NCBI GenBank assembly: GCA_021234535.1
Contig: CM037842.1
Span: forward strand, 4,491,315-4,555,314
DNA: 64,000 nt
Direction: 5' to 3'
Source: Stichopus chloronotus
Lineage: Eukaryota; Echinodermata; Holothuroidea; Aspidochirotida; Stichopodidae
Part shown: positions 47,554 to 60,300 of the stretch, in pieces
Layout: each line of letters opens with the position of its first letter
Numbering within the stretch: position 1 is the stretch's first letter
Notes under the pieces: generated by a model
What the model was told of the DNA's origin: nothing
What the model saw: only the letters and a program-made list of their open reading frames with translations
The model's database searches: none
Program-made: the position numbers and the translations under genes

Positions 47554-47872
47554 GATGACACTGAGATTGTTGGTGACATTCCTGTATGATCCAATAAGAT
47601 GAAAAATCGAAAGTATCATACACTTTGAGAGGACATGATATCCCAAGATGACATGATTGGAAACATGAAAAATCCTGAACGACATCAGGAAAAGAAAAAT
47701 GATGGCATTGAAGTGGATAAAAGTACCAAGGAAGGAGAATAGAATCGTTTGAAAGACTTTGAATGTGGAGCTGACAATGAACTTGAAATTACTGAAAGCA
47801 TCATAGGTGGAATCTGAACACTAAAATACGAGGGAATGATGATACTGATCATGATAGTAATGGTGAGGACTG
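47554..47872 (+). pseudogene. Possible decayed acidic coding sequence
   Basis: After a tract ending cactag (47554), one plus frame reads as acidic, protein-like segments broken by stops: DDTEIVGDIPV*, then EDMISQDDMIGNMKNPERH, DGIEVDKSTKEGE*, NRLKDFECGADNELEITES and IGGI*. A +1/+2 shift then gives NDDTDHDSNGED*. The amino-acid composition looks coding despite four in-frame stops and one probable frameshift. The family was not recognised. It may be a gene relic or chance. Confidence 0.3.
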
Positions 47873-48965
47873 AATTTGTAAGAAAGTTCAGCTACTGACA
47901 ATTTTCAGAAAATGCATTTGATGAACTGTAATGTTATAAAGATAACTTAAGCACCTTTCCCAGGGGATCCAGCAGCCCCCTCCCCACCCTAGCAAAGTGG
48001 GTGGTCAAGAGAAAAAGAGATAACAATGTAGGAGATTCTTTGGACTGAGAGTTTTCCTGTTGTAAAACACAATTTACCTCTTGTTTTGCATTAAAGTTAA
48101 AGAGTACTGTAAAAAAAAAAAAAACAATAAACACGACTAAGCAAAACAATAGCAGAAAAAGACATGCAAGCCTATCATCCAAGATTTGGAATAAAGTAAA
48201 AAAAAAAAGGTACTGGCAAAATTCTCCATGCATTAATAGAGAGTGTGGTTGTGATGTTTCATAACATCTTTGACTGGAGATAAAAATATTACATATTATG
48301 AAATAAATGTGTAACAAACATAAGAACATAATATTGATAGATGGAAAAATATGTGGTATAATGATTTTGAAAGCCTGTTCTATATTGCATGAGCAGCCTC
48401 ATTTTGACATGTAAGGAATGCACAGATAAAACAATGTATGCCTTATGAGGTAAGGCACACTCGTAATTATGGACATACTTATAAAATGTTAGAAAATCTT
48501 TAATCCTCTTTTTTTTGGATGGAAGTAAACTTTAACAAATCATTATCACAAGTAGAAAATGTTAGTGTTTGAATTGCATACTGTTTGTTTTGAAAATATG
48601 GTTTGTGCGAAGATATGAAATGTACAAAAACACGAGAGCTCCCTATCACTGAAAAAAAAATGAGGGTGATAGACAGACAGACATGCTCTCAAGAACACAT
48701 TCACATGCTGTAAGCCATTGTGATTCTCACCAATTACATCCCATAATCAGTGTTGTAAAAAAAAAACAAACTTGACAAGACATTGAAACTGCTTGTCAAG
48801 TTTTTACAACAAGACATAATACAAATGAGATAGCATCTTCCAGTTTGGTTACTCAATGTGGCATGAACTGTTCCTGTTGGTGACAGTTCAATTTTGACAG
48901 TGTGACAGGCCATTAGACAATTTGCACAGTAACTGGCCGCCATAAGTTAACAAAAAGGACAGTCT
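47873..48965. other. Non-coding stretch
   Basis: AT-rich with poly-A runs near 48111-48124 and 48198-48208. A short inverted pair of 'cttgtcaagtttt' and 'aaaacaaacttgacaag' lies at 48766-48803. The minus frame at 47934-48329 has low-complexity Phe-rich content and was not called. Confidence 0.4.
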
Positions 48966-48969
48966 GTGG

Positions 48970-49280
48970 CAATTGTAAAATATTGCACAATGTGACCGAT
49001 TGTGACACTGTCCCTATGTGACAAGACTGTGACAATTCTGATTTCTATCATGTGACAGACTGACATTCCTCTACTATTTGAAAATGTGACAGACTGACAA
49101 TTTACTACTATTTGACCATATGACAGACTGACATTTCTCTACTACTTGACCATGTGACAGTCACTGTGACCATGTGACAGACAATTCTCTACTATTTTAC
49201 CAGGAGACAGATTGTGACAGTTCTCTACTATATGACCATGTGACGGACTGTGACATCATATCTTGTCAGTATTTCGTACA
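48970..49280. repeat. Degenerate minisatellite, unit about 33-38 bp
   Basis: Seven to eight variants of 'accatgtgacagactgtgacaattctctactatttg'. Unit length varies through small deletions. Non-coding. Confidence 0.8.
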
Positions 49281-51183
49281 GTAACTGGCAATTGTGCTGG
49301 CAATTCTGCAATTTGACTATGTGACATCCTACAATATGTGTATACTATTTGCTTTCTGTCTGTGACATCCTGTACTGCTATTTAATTAATAACTGATGAT
49401 GCACTTTGCTCAGTTTGTAAATCAATCTTATCCTATCAGGCCACTCAATTCTACAGTTACTGTTCATGCTGGAGGGTAAACATTTTGAAATGTCTTAGTA
49501 TTGCTCTTGACTAATACTTTCTCGTATGAATAAATATAACAAACAAACACTATTAGCTTTACTATATTTAGTACTGAACTATTATAGTAAAACTGCACAT
49601 TCAAGGTCCTATTATAGTTAAAAACAATACATTGTTACTTTCATAACTCGAAATGACATCACTTTCTTTCATACTTCAATAATGTATTTAATACTCATGG
49701 GCACACTTTCTGTCACAAGCTTTTCCTACCAAACTCAACTGTATTTATTTTACCCTCCCCCTCATGCAGCTTTGGCCAGAAAGTTACCCACGCACCAACC
49801 ATCTACTTCACTAGTCAATCCTACCTGAGATGCATACGCCACACTTTTCGGGGAGCATTAAGAAGGAAGCAAACGATGAATAGAAGAGTCTCAGGTACTA
49901 GAATCTGAGGATCTTAAAAGATCACTGCAGGTTACATCCAAATCGGGCAAACAGCAGTCCCAGGTCCCATCACTGCTATAAGCAGATGGGGGGAAAAACA
50001 GGTAGGCGCAAACGGCGCACACCTCTCTGATTTTCAATGACCAATGACTTTTTTTACCAAAATGACCAAATAGATATGGAAAGAATGCTTCCCATATGCT
50101 GAGAAATTGCATTAAAGCACATCTAGGATCCAAAGTTTCCCAGAGGAGGTACTCCTATACACTATCCCATGGCTTCGCGGAATGGCTTTGCACGTTCCGT
50201 GGTTGCTTGTTGGCCGATGGTGCATCCCCCTCCACCCCCCCCCCCCCTTTCTCAAAATCCTGAATTCGCACCTGATAGTTGATGGAAAGTGGTTTATTTC
50301 TCTAAAGACAACCTACAAAAATTCTCACACTAATTACTTTTCTTTCACAATGGATCTTAACACAAAAAACAAAAGAAAAAAAAAGACCCATGCAGGGAAT
50401 GTTTAACAACTGCAGAAAGTTCCTTTGCACATTTTTGTACTATAACCAAATGCTTAATCAACTATTACGTACAATTCAAGGCATTGTTCTAATCCGGCAC
50501 TTTAACGTCTCACATTCATATTGAAAGGACACGTTTTTGGTTTTAAACACTTAATTATGCTCTTTTGTACACTAAAACCAATATTTCGAAATGGAGTACT
50601 GAAGAATCTGTCTTTTTAAAGTACTTTGATATCGATAAACAAAACCCACATTGTGCTGGACAATTAAACAATGGTGGGAATTGTTTGGTTTAGGCAATTC
50701 AGCATCCTAGTTTGTACTCAAGTCTTTATTTTAAGTGTCTAAAAACCTACACACAACCTCTTCTGTACTGGAGAAAAAAAAACAACCATAAAAAAAAAAA
50801 ACAACTAAGTAGACCTTTGAAAGCACTGCTGTTTAAACTCTACATTTTTTCTTCTAAAAGAAAACCTACTATCAGGAAAAAAATAATCTTAGGTGTTCTG
50901 AAAGTTTTATTTTCTGATAAATGTTTTTAAATACTAAATAATTTTCTCTTCCAAATGTAAAATAAATTCTAGAGTAGAAGAAACTACATTTCTTGTTTGT
51001 TTGTTTGCCCTGTGATAAATCCGACAAACAACCTTTAAGGCTACAACTCTTCCGATATATGAAGACAATAATTCCGTGCGGTGAACTAATATCTAAAATT
51101 GAAAGGCACTGAAGTTTACAACTGATAAAAAAAAAAGAAAAAAAAAGAATGTACGCGATCACGTGACAAGTGATGTCATCTCC
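49281..51183. other. Non-coding stretch including the 3' UTR of the membrane-protein gene
   Basis: The minus-strand gene stops at 51184-51186. A minus-strand AATAAA (plus-strand tttatt at 50906-50911) lies 275 bp downstream and is a plausible polyadenylation signal. An 11-C run lies at about 50237-50247. Nothing else recognised. Confidence 0.45.
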
Positions 51184-51302
51184 TCACTCCTGGACCAAGT
51201 AAGGAATATTCATGTTGAACTTCTTCACCAGGATGGCCATCACGACTCCACCGACGAAGATCCCTGTGACGAAGGTTGCCACGGATATCCCGACTATGGC
51301 CC
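51184..51302 (-). CDS. Membrane glycoprotein terminal exon (membrane helix and tail)
   Basis: Starts with two bases completing Gly, then AIVGISVATFVTGIFVGG, VVMAILVKK and NMNIPYLVQE before TGA. The acceptor is cgttaacctccag. Hydrophobic helix, then KK stop-transfer, then a short cytosolic tail. Confidence 0.82.
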
Positions 51303-54300
51303 CTGGAGGTTAACGACAGATACAGTCTTGTTAGATTGTGAGAGCGCAAACTAGTGAACGTGACTTTTTGCTTTAAAGAGTGGTGGCAGAATTCAAAGTG
51401 TTTGTTTAGACTGACTGACAGAAACAAAAAAAGGTGGATTTATCTAATGTGTTCCTCCTCATTACCAGATAATCCAACATTAAGTTGAAGTGTACCGGAG
51501 GATGATTATCATGACAGGGTGCCAGCACCTTTAAGTGATCCTGTGAGTTTAAACATTATAATATCATGAATTTTGACAAATCTTATGACTTGTATCCCCA
51601 AACCAATTCTTATCTCTCTGACCACAACCTAACCTTGTCTGGTGCATCATGTATGACATGGACACAAATATGGAACCTAAAAAAAGAAAACTATGGATTT
51701 GGTGTGTCCAAAAAGTTGAGTAAGTTTTTTTCTCGCACAGTTTCGACAATTTGGTGATATAAAATAGGTTTCAGGGGATAAACTGTGCCATATGATTTCA
51801 AATCCTTTGAATATACAGTAATGACAAAAAAGTGTAAAATATGATAGGAAAATGGTGTGACCCGACTTTTTCACTCAGTTCAACCTGCACTGCTTTGAAC
51901 AAGCCAATAGGAAGGATACTAATAATGAATATTCAGATGGTTAAAAAAGTAACACCTAGTCCTCACAGAAATTCCATAATGTGCTAAAATCGCGTCTCGA
52001 GAAGACCTTCTCTCTATGATGGAGCATGATGTTTTAGCCAGATATACCATGACGGTTAGGGTAGGTACCTCTCGAGAAGCCATAATCATGTACGATATCA
52101 TGTGTGAGGATTGGCTGAAGGTAATCACTAACACTGTAATGATAGGGTTAGCTAGGTATTTATGGATCCGGTGCTTCCGTTCACTAAATACTACGATTTC
52201 TGGCATTGGTTAAGGGAAGACAACTTTAGTAGTCATGTTTTTGACAACTGGTAAGACATGCAATGTTGTATGCCCAGTTTGTAGGCGCTTATAATAGAAA
52301 CTGTTAATTTTCAACTCTGACTTCTGTCTTTTTTTACTATTTTTATGCTGTTTGTATGTATGTTCTAAAAACCATTATCAATATATATATATATCACATA
52401 TCACTATCACTATTTTTCATGACTTCTGCCACTTCTGAAAAAAAAAAATCATGACTTTTTCCAGCTTAGAAAGTGAAAAAAAAATTTTTGTGACTTTTCT
52501 AAGATTCTTCCAGGCCACATGAATGCTGCCTGAAGCTGTAATGCTGTACCACCTGAGGGTAGCAATAGGTCATGTGCAAATCATTTCAATGGTAAAAAAT
52601 CTTTGTCAAGCTCTGGGTCATGAGTAAACAAACCCTTCTGTACGCACACTGTAAATGACATACAGTACTGGCTGACTTATGTGCAAATCATTTTTTTGGC
52701 CACAAATGCAAAAAACACATGTGCTGAAACAATTTGCTTCACCATAAACAGTTTCAAATAAAAATGCTGAGAAAAGAGGGAAAGAGTACATCTGACTTAA
52801 ACCGTTTGAATGAATTGGTGGCTTGACCTAGATGCTGCCAAGCTACCACTTACTGGGTGAAAACAAGGAATGTCCTAGGAGAGTCACTTACTTGTTGCGG
52901 TAGCCAACGTAGACTCGACATAGGTATACAGCAGTGACAATTACTTTAAATTTCTTGTGGTACCTTTCAAACTCTGCATATCAAACTTGCACTGATTTTC
53001 AAATATGTCGGGGAAGATCTTCAAAGTTTCGCTTCATGGAAATGCGTAAAATATATCAAAATAAAACTGTAATGACAACAAGGTGTAAATACCTACCCAC
53101 ATTGCTGCTGCTCTGATCTGCGGGTTCAGAATACGAGAAAGTTTCACGAAGACTACCCGCTTTCACCTCGAGCTCGTTTATCTGCAAAAACAAAGAAAAT
53201 GTGGTAAAACATGAGGAATATGACAAGAACACAGGAATCATTTTCTTTTTATCAAAATATGGCTTGATAATCTAATCTTGATGATCTATATATTGGATTA
53301 TGAGTGATAAATTGAAAGATGGAAAAGTTTAATGTCCCTTTTTTTTTGCATGTCCTCCCTGCTATAGGGCTCAAAGGCACACAACCTAATTGGTCCTCAT
53401 TAACTTTTGAATCTCAAAAAGTTGGAACAGGCGACAGGACAACATGAAGGACAAAATACCAGCCAACCTTTGAAGTTTAATACTAAGAGCCACATACTCC
53501 GTTCTTTCTTCTGTTTTAGAGATGCGTGTGGCTTGAAAGACATTCAAAGTTGAAGTTACACACCAAAGCAAATCAAACTGACTAGATAAAACTATTAAGA
53601 TTTCTTCTCACATTGATCTCTCACAGCTCATTTTATTTTTTACTCAGTGAGGAGTTAAGTCGGTTCACTGCGGGAGGACGGCTCTGACCGCGTAGATCCT
53701 CTGCACTGTTGACACTACAATGGGATACAATCATTTCTAATTTCACAGACCACTGGTGGAACAATTACAATGAAACCATTTCTGAGGGGAATCCCTCACA
53801 ATCAAAAATGGAAGGCTGCTTCCCCCTCGAGGCTGTTTCACCCTGGTGACTCACCTCAAAGTATTTTAATGTCCTATGGGTTACCATCCAACCTCTCCAC
53901 CTTTTTTTGTCTTTTGATCCATCTTTCTTCCTTTCCCTCTTCCATGAATCACTTTCATAATGTTTATTTCCTTGGCTGCTTTTGTCAAAACAAAATGCAT
54001 TCACTTCCTCAAGAACTTTTTACTTTAGTTGATCCTATCTATTAGAACTACACTTTATCATATTTCTTTTGTTACATGCACTGTCACACATTTAAAGGTG
54101 AAGCAACGACAAGGAAACGAGACCTGATTTCAATCTACTCCAGAATGAAAAACAAACACATTCCATACCAAAAACTTCCTCAAATGGATGCATGAATACA
54201 ATGCAATTTAAGGCAAACAAAACTTGGAGTGGTCTGAAATACACTACAGGCAGAATAAAAGAAAAGAAACATTTTTTTTTAACTTTTTCAAAAGTTACCT

Positions 54301-57300
54301 ACATATTGCGAAAATTTACCCCTGAAAATTGGAAATTTGTGAAAATCTCTGGTTAGGAAAAGAGACCAAACTTTGCACCGATTTGCATCTGAACCAAATT
54401 TGAAACAGACACACACAAGAACGTACAAGGGACGTCCCCAAATACCCTCTAGCAACTCTCTCCCACCCCTCTGGCACACAATTTTCCAATGTAGCACTTC
54501 ACCATATTTAGTTGTGCAAACCTGCTTTAAATATCAACAAAGCCCACACATTTAAAAATGGTCAACGTAGAATTATGTCCTGGCAGAGGTAGGGGAAATG
54601 CACGCTTTTGGTGCACTATATTCATTTGAGAACTTTTAATCTTTATTTGATGTCATCCATAAACAGGATGGTATGACAGACTAATGATTTGAAAGAGAAA
54701 GAAACCCACGTGAAAATACTTCATCACAGAGTTAAAATTGAAACTTATATCCACATAAGGACGCTCAAAGAACAAACTCTACAGGATATGGAATGACAAT
54801 GTATTTGTTTGTCTTTTAAACTGTGACCAATCACTAAAATGAGACACAAAAGTAACAGAGGGAAAATCCAAACTTCTCCTGCAATGTGATGCTACATTTG
54901 CTTTGTAATGTACACGACACTTGCCACAATTTCCACAAACCCCTTGTCCCTGACTTAAGCGAAAATGCTATTTCTCTTCCTTGTTTTGTGTTGGTCATGA
55001 AGACGTTTTTCCTGAACTTTGCATCATCAGGTTCTGATGATAAAAATCAAAATTCACTAATCTGAGCGTAATGAACTCGACCGACCTTTCCGTCTACTTC
55101 CACAGATACGAAGAATTCCTTGTTGCTGATGGCGGTTTCCAGGTTTTTCTTGGCCTCTGAGACACGGATGCTGTAATTCTGAGAGCTGTTCACCGCGTTT
55201 CCCTGGATCTTAGGCACCCCGAGGAGAGTGAAGAAGATGGAAAGTACTTCGTCTGTACCCTCCTCTACCTGTTTGCGTGAAAAAAAAAAGTACTTGCACA
55301 TGTTTATCTCCTTATTTTTAGGATTCTGAATCACAAATACTGTAAATCATCATGATGAATGGAAAACGTAAAGGGACTATATCAAGGGATGGATTGCAAA
55401 GTACTGTACCACATGTTGGTAGTCAGTCAACTTTTCACTTTATGCATCTTTCAATTCCAAGTCAAAGAGGAATGGAAACTTTTTCAAACTGGCAGCCCTA
55501 AAAAGAACACTATAATTTATTTTTCTTCAAAAACACTTTTGAAGCATTTCATGTAATTTCAAAACCAACGAGAGAGCAACCAAAAACCAAAGAATTATTG
55601 TTACCAGAAAGCTCTTCTTTCATGAAAAGATGTTAGTAGGCCAACAAAAGCTTGATGACAACCACAAACTTAAAGTTTTGTGAGACAAAATATTTAAAAA
55701 GTCTTTCTTGTATTTTACAGTGAAATGAATTTTACAATAACTACATGAATTTCTGAGACTGCTGCTTGTGGAATGTTTTACAAACAGATACCTGTCCTTG
55801 GTATGCTGTACTGTAGCTACACATCAAGATACCTGTCCTTGGTATGCTGTAGCTACACTTTAAGGTACCCGTCTACAGTGTAGCATTTCATTTCCAATAC
55901 ACAAATCAAGACACATAGAGTGCAACAACACAAAGTTACATACAGAACCTATGTAACACTGACAATATAAATATTTAACAATCCATTTTTAACATGTAAA
56001 ATGCATAAAGCTATAAATGAAGACACATCCACTGTGTAATACCATACAGCACACTTATATGCAGGACCTACACATCGAGACAAAAAACCTTCACACTGAG
56101 ATACATTGTGTAACATTTAATGCATAGTAAGCAGAACCAACACAATAAGGACCATAAAACTAAACAATCCAAGTGAAATTCCTATCCCCAATTTTGAAGC
56201 CATTGCAACACACCTGGACCATTTGAATAGGAACTGAAAGTTCCATATGTGTAACAAGTTTTAAGTCTCAGCAACAACATGCTATAAACTTCATCACTTC
56301 TGCATTGCCTGATACCAATAAATATTCATGAGGGCTTTTTACAATGAAAGCTCATACAGTTGAGAGGTAAAGTAGGTAAACTATTGTTTATGTGAGAGGG
56401 AGGAGGGTGGGGACAGGGTAATCAACAGACTGACCACCCCCCATTGTGCTTATAGAAGCCTTGCCACTGTATTCTCATTCATTATCCTATCCTCGTTGTA
56501 CAACATCTAAATATTTATTGCACGGATTATGCCGTGGAACGTGTTGCCAAAAACATTCTTGACATCCTTGATGTATCACTGGTTGGAAACAATCACCTCG
56601 TGTATGCTCTTCTTTAACCCTCTTTTGACACGTACTTCCTTGTTTTGTCAGGGAGAATAAACCTAAATTACTTTCTCTTTTGAAAACGATAAAACAAAAG
56701 GATCCACTTTCCTCACAACTACATCATTATCATCTTCAGCAACTGTTTATAGAGGCAGATGACTGCATAATTTGAGATTTGACCTGTCTCCAACTCTCAC
56801 AAAAGACAACACTTGTCCATCTTTTTTGCAATGCACTTCAAAGGAAAGACAAACTCTTCCTCCATGACTGGCAATGTTGTTGAAATTTTGGACAACATTT
56901 ATCTCCCACTTTTCTGAATAGACCCAATGCCTCCTCCCCCTAGACCCAAAGCCCCCTCCCCCCACCAAAGGAAAAAAACGCAAAAACACACACAAAAGCC
57001 TTGCAAATGCACACAGAATAGACATCGATTATACTTTTTTGCCAGTGTTCTTCTCCTGCTTTTTGGAAAATAATCAGCAAAGAATCCCATTTCTTCCGGC
57101 TGGAGAATGGATCACTGTCATGTTGCCATAGACTTTGTACTTATAGATACTATAAATAGTAGTGCGGCTTTTATCTTGAGATGGCATGCCTGCATCATCT
57201 TTCTTTCAACAATGTCAGCAGGAAGATGGTAGGACGTTGAAGGGTGGGGGGATTGGTACGCTACATATTCTTTATTCATTTGATAACATTGGTACTCTTT

Positions 57301-60300
57301 TATTTATTGACATTTTATCCTTTGTTATTCCTCCTTATAATTTGCCCAAGAAGGACCGCTGGTCACATTGGTTTTAAATCTAAAACTGGCAAACCACAAG
57401 CTGGTAGAATTTTAAAAGAAATTCGATGGTGTGTTAAACTGATTTCACATGTCAAATTTCATTTAAAATTGATAGACTGTATTTTATCTTCAGCTAAGAA
57501 CACAAGAATGCAAGCTAGCAAAACAAAAGACATTGGTCAATTTACTATTCAGTGTATCTAATAATAGTTCACAAGCAGAGAACTAAGTTCATGTTACTAT
57601 TCACTTCACAGAATAATAGTTCACACTTAGAGAACTGAGTTTAACATTTTTGCTTTTCATCTACTTGTCAAGATCTGTTTAATATTGACAACGTGTTCAC
57701 CTTGACCAGTGCACCTTTCTTTGAGTGTTTTATGAATCTAAATGTTTTTTCAAACTTTTCACAGGGGTTTCTCTATGATATTTTCTCCTTTGTTCAAGTA
57801 ACAAGTTCTTTTTTTATGTCCAGATGTAATCTACATCTGTATCTGTTAATAAAATTCCCTACCATCACCAGACACAATAACAATATAAGAGACTGCAAAC
57901 AAAATGATAAAATATATATTATATCTAACATGTATATGTACGTAATTAAAACATGCATTGGTAGTGGTGTTGCACAACGAAAGTGCTATTATTATACTAT
58001 ACAGGTGAAGTGCATATGCAAAGATACCCATAACCGTACTGCATGAGGCAAGAAAAACCTTAACGATATATTATTCCTGCATCTTTACTGCAATAAACAC
58101 AATGCTACCTATTTATCCTTGCATAAATATCAATATATATGTCTTACACAAGTCTCTTTAACATTTCTAAATACTGGCAAATGAATGGAAACTTGATCAA
58201 CATTAAGACTGACCTGAAGGTGAGTGACCCTTGACCCCGGTAGCTTGGAAGCTTTAGCAATGCTCTCGTGAGCACCAAAGTAGAAATTGTGGCTGTTGTT
58301 CTGAACGTATTTGTGGAAGTTCTCTGCAGACGGTGTAGGAGAAACAATAATTATTGGAGCATTAACACTGCTCCTTCCAAGTGCTCTATAAACACTGCTG
58401 CTTCTCGATGCTCTACACTAGAGCAGTAACACTGCTACTTCTCAAAGCTCTGCACTAGAGCAGTAACACTGCTGCTTCTCAATGCCCTACACTAGAGCAA
58501 TAACACTGCTGCTTCTCAATGCCCTACACTAGAGCAGTAACACTGCTGCTTCTCAATGCCCTACACTAGAACAGTAACACTGCTGCTTCTCAATGCCCTA
58601 CACTAGAGCAGTAACACTGCTGCTTCTCAATGCCCTACACTAGAGCAGTAACACTGCTGCTTCTCAATGCTCTACATTAGAGCAGTAACACTGCTGCTTC
58701 TCAATGCCCTACATTAGAGCAGTAACACTGCTGCTTCTCAATGCCCTACACTAGAGCAGTAACACTGCTGCTTGTCAATGCAGTACACTGAAGCAGTAAC
58801 ACTGCTGCTTCTCAATACCCTACACTAGATCAGTAACACTTCTGCTTCTCAATGCAGTACACTGAAGCAGCAACACTGCTGCTTCTCAACACTCTACACT
58901 AGAGCAGTAACACTGCTGCTTCTCAATGCCCTACACTAGAGCAGTAACACCGCTGCTTCTCAATGCCCTACACTAGAGCAGTTATACTGCTGCCTGTCAA
59001 TGCAGTACACTGAAGTAGTAACACTGCTGCTTCTCAACGCTCTACACAAGAGCAGTAACACTGCTGCTTCTCAATGCCCTACACTAGAGCAGTTACACTG
59101 CTGCCTGTCAATGCAGTACACTGAAGTAGTAACACTGCTGCTTCTCAACGCTCTACACAAGAGCAGTAACACTGCTGCTTCTCAATGCCCTACACTAGAG
59201 CAGTTACACTGCTGCCTGTCAATGCAGTACACTGAAGTAGTAACACTGCTGCTTCTCAACGCTCTACACAAGAGCAGTAACACTGCTGCTTCTCAATGCC
59301 CTACACTAGAGCAGTAACACCGCTGCCTGTCAATGCAGTACACTGAAGTAGTAACACTGCTGCTTCTCAATGCTCCACATTAGAGCAGTAATAATGCTTT
59401 GTTTCTCAGTACCCTACAAAAGGGCAGTTACTGATATCTCCTAGATACTGAGACAACTATAACAAAAGCCACACAGGCTTACTACTTTAATTTCTGATTT
59501 AATGAGCCTTTACTACAATCAATACAACATTCCAGGTATGAACATTTCCCTGACAGCAATGGTTGCAGATAGAACCAGTGACTTTGTGGTTTGTGCCAAT
59601 CTATCTAAACTTTAAAATCTGACAAATTAAACTGACTTTATATCAAGTGCTAAATTCCATAATTAGGCTTTGTTTATTGCAAACTGTAAGTTTGCTGAAT
59701 GAAAACAACTCTAACACAAACATACAACATCAGTGAAAAGTCAAAGCTGATATGGGACACATTGTGACTGAATACTGTTGTTAATGCTAACATAAAAGAG
59801 TCGACGACTAAGCACTTGTTGTAAAAAAAAACATTGCAAGTACCCAAAAAGGCTTTTTGAATGAAATCTGACAGAAAATGACATCTTAAGTTGATTTTGT
59901 GATCTGTGTAGCAACAATCTGTGGCCCTTCAGAGAGTCCAGTCAGGAATCACATATGCACTACAATAATGTTTAAACATGAATGCAAAAAAAAAACTGAC
60001 CTGTTCCAGTAAGGTCGAATGCGAGCGGTATTTGGTCTTCCTCTTGGATGCAGGTGGACGTATCAAAGTGCCAAGGCCCTCCAAGATCTGGTGAGAATCC
60101 ATACACGTTGACAATGGCCTGGAAAGTTTCGCTCTTGTTCGTAGTCAGATTCTAGGTGTCAACATTGTCCAAAGAGAAGAAGAAGAATAAAACCCAGTAT
60201 CTTGGGTGTTTTTTTTTTTTGGTATCAATATTTTTGTTTCACAATGATACCGACGACACAATGCACGTTCAAAATGGGTCGTGGCACAATTAAAATGGGT

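Noticed and set aside
47934..48329. 131-aa minus-strand frame
   Set aside because: Phe/Leu-rich low complexity over A-runs, with no domain or splice context.
59000..59317. 105-aa plus-strand frame with a perfect 37-residue repeat
   Set aside because: It is produced by the 111-bp higher-order period of the minisatellite, lies in an intron of the opposite-strand gene, and has no independent coding signal.
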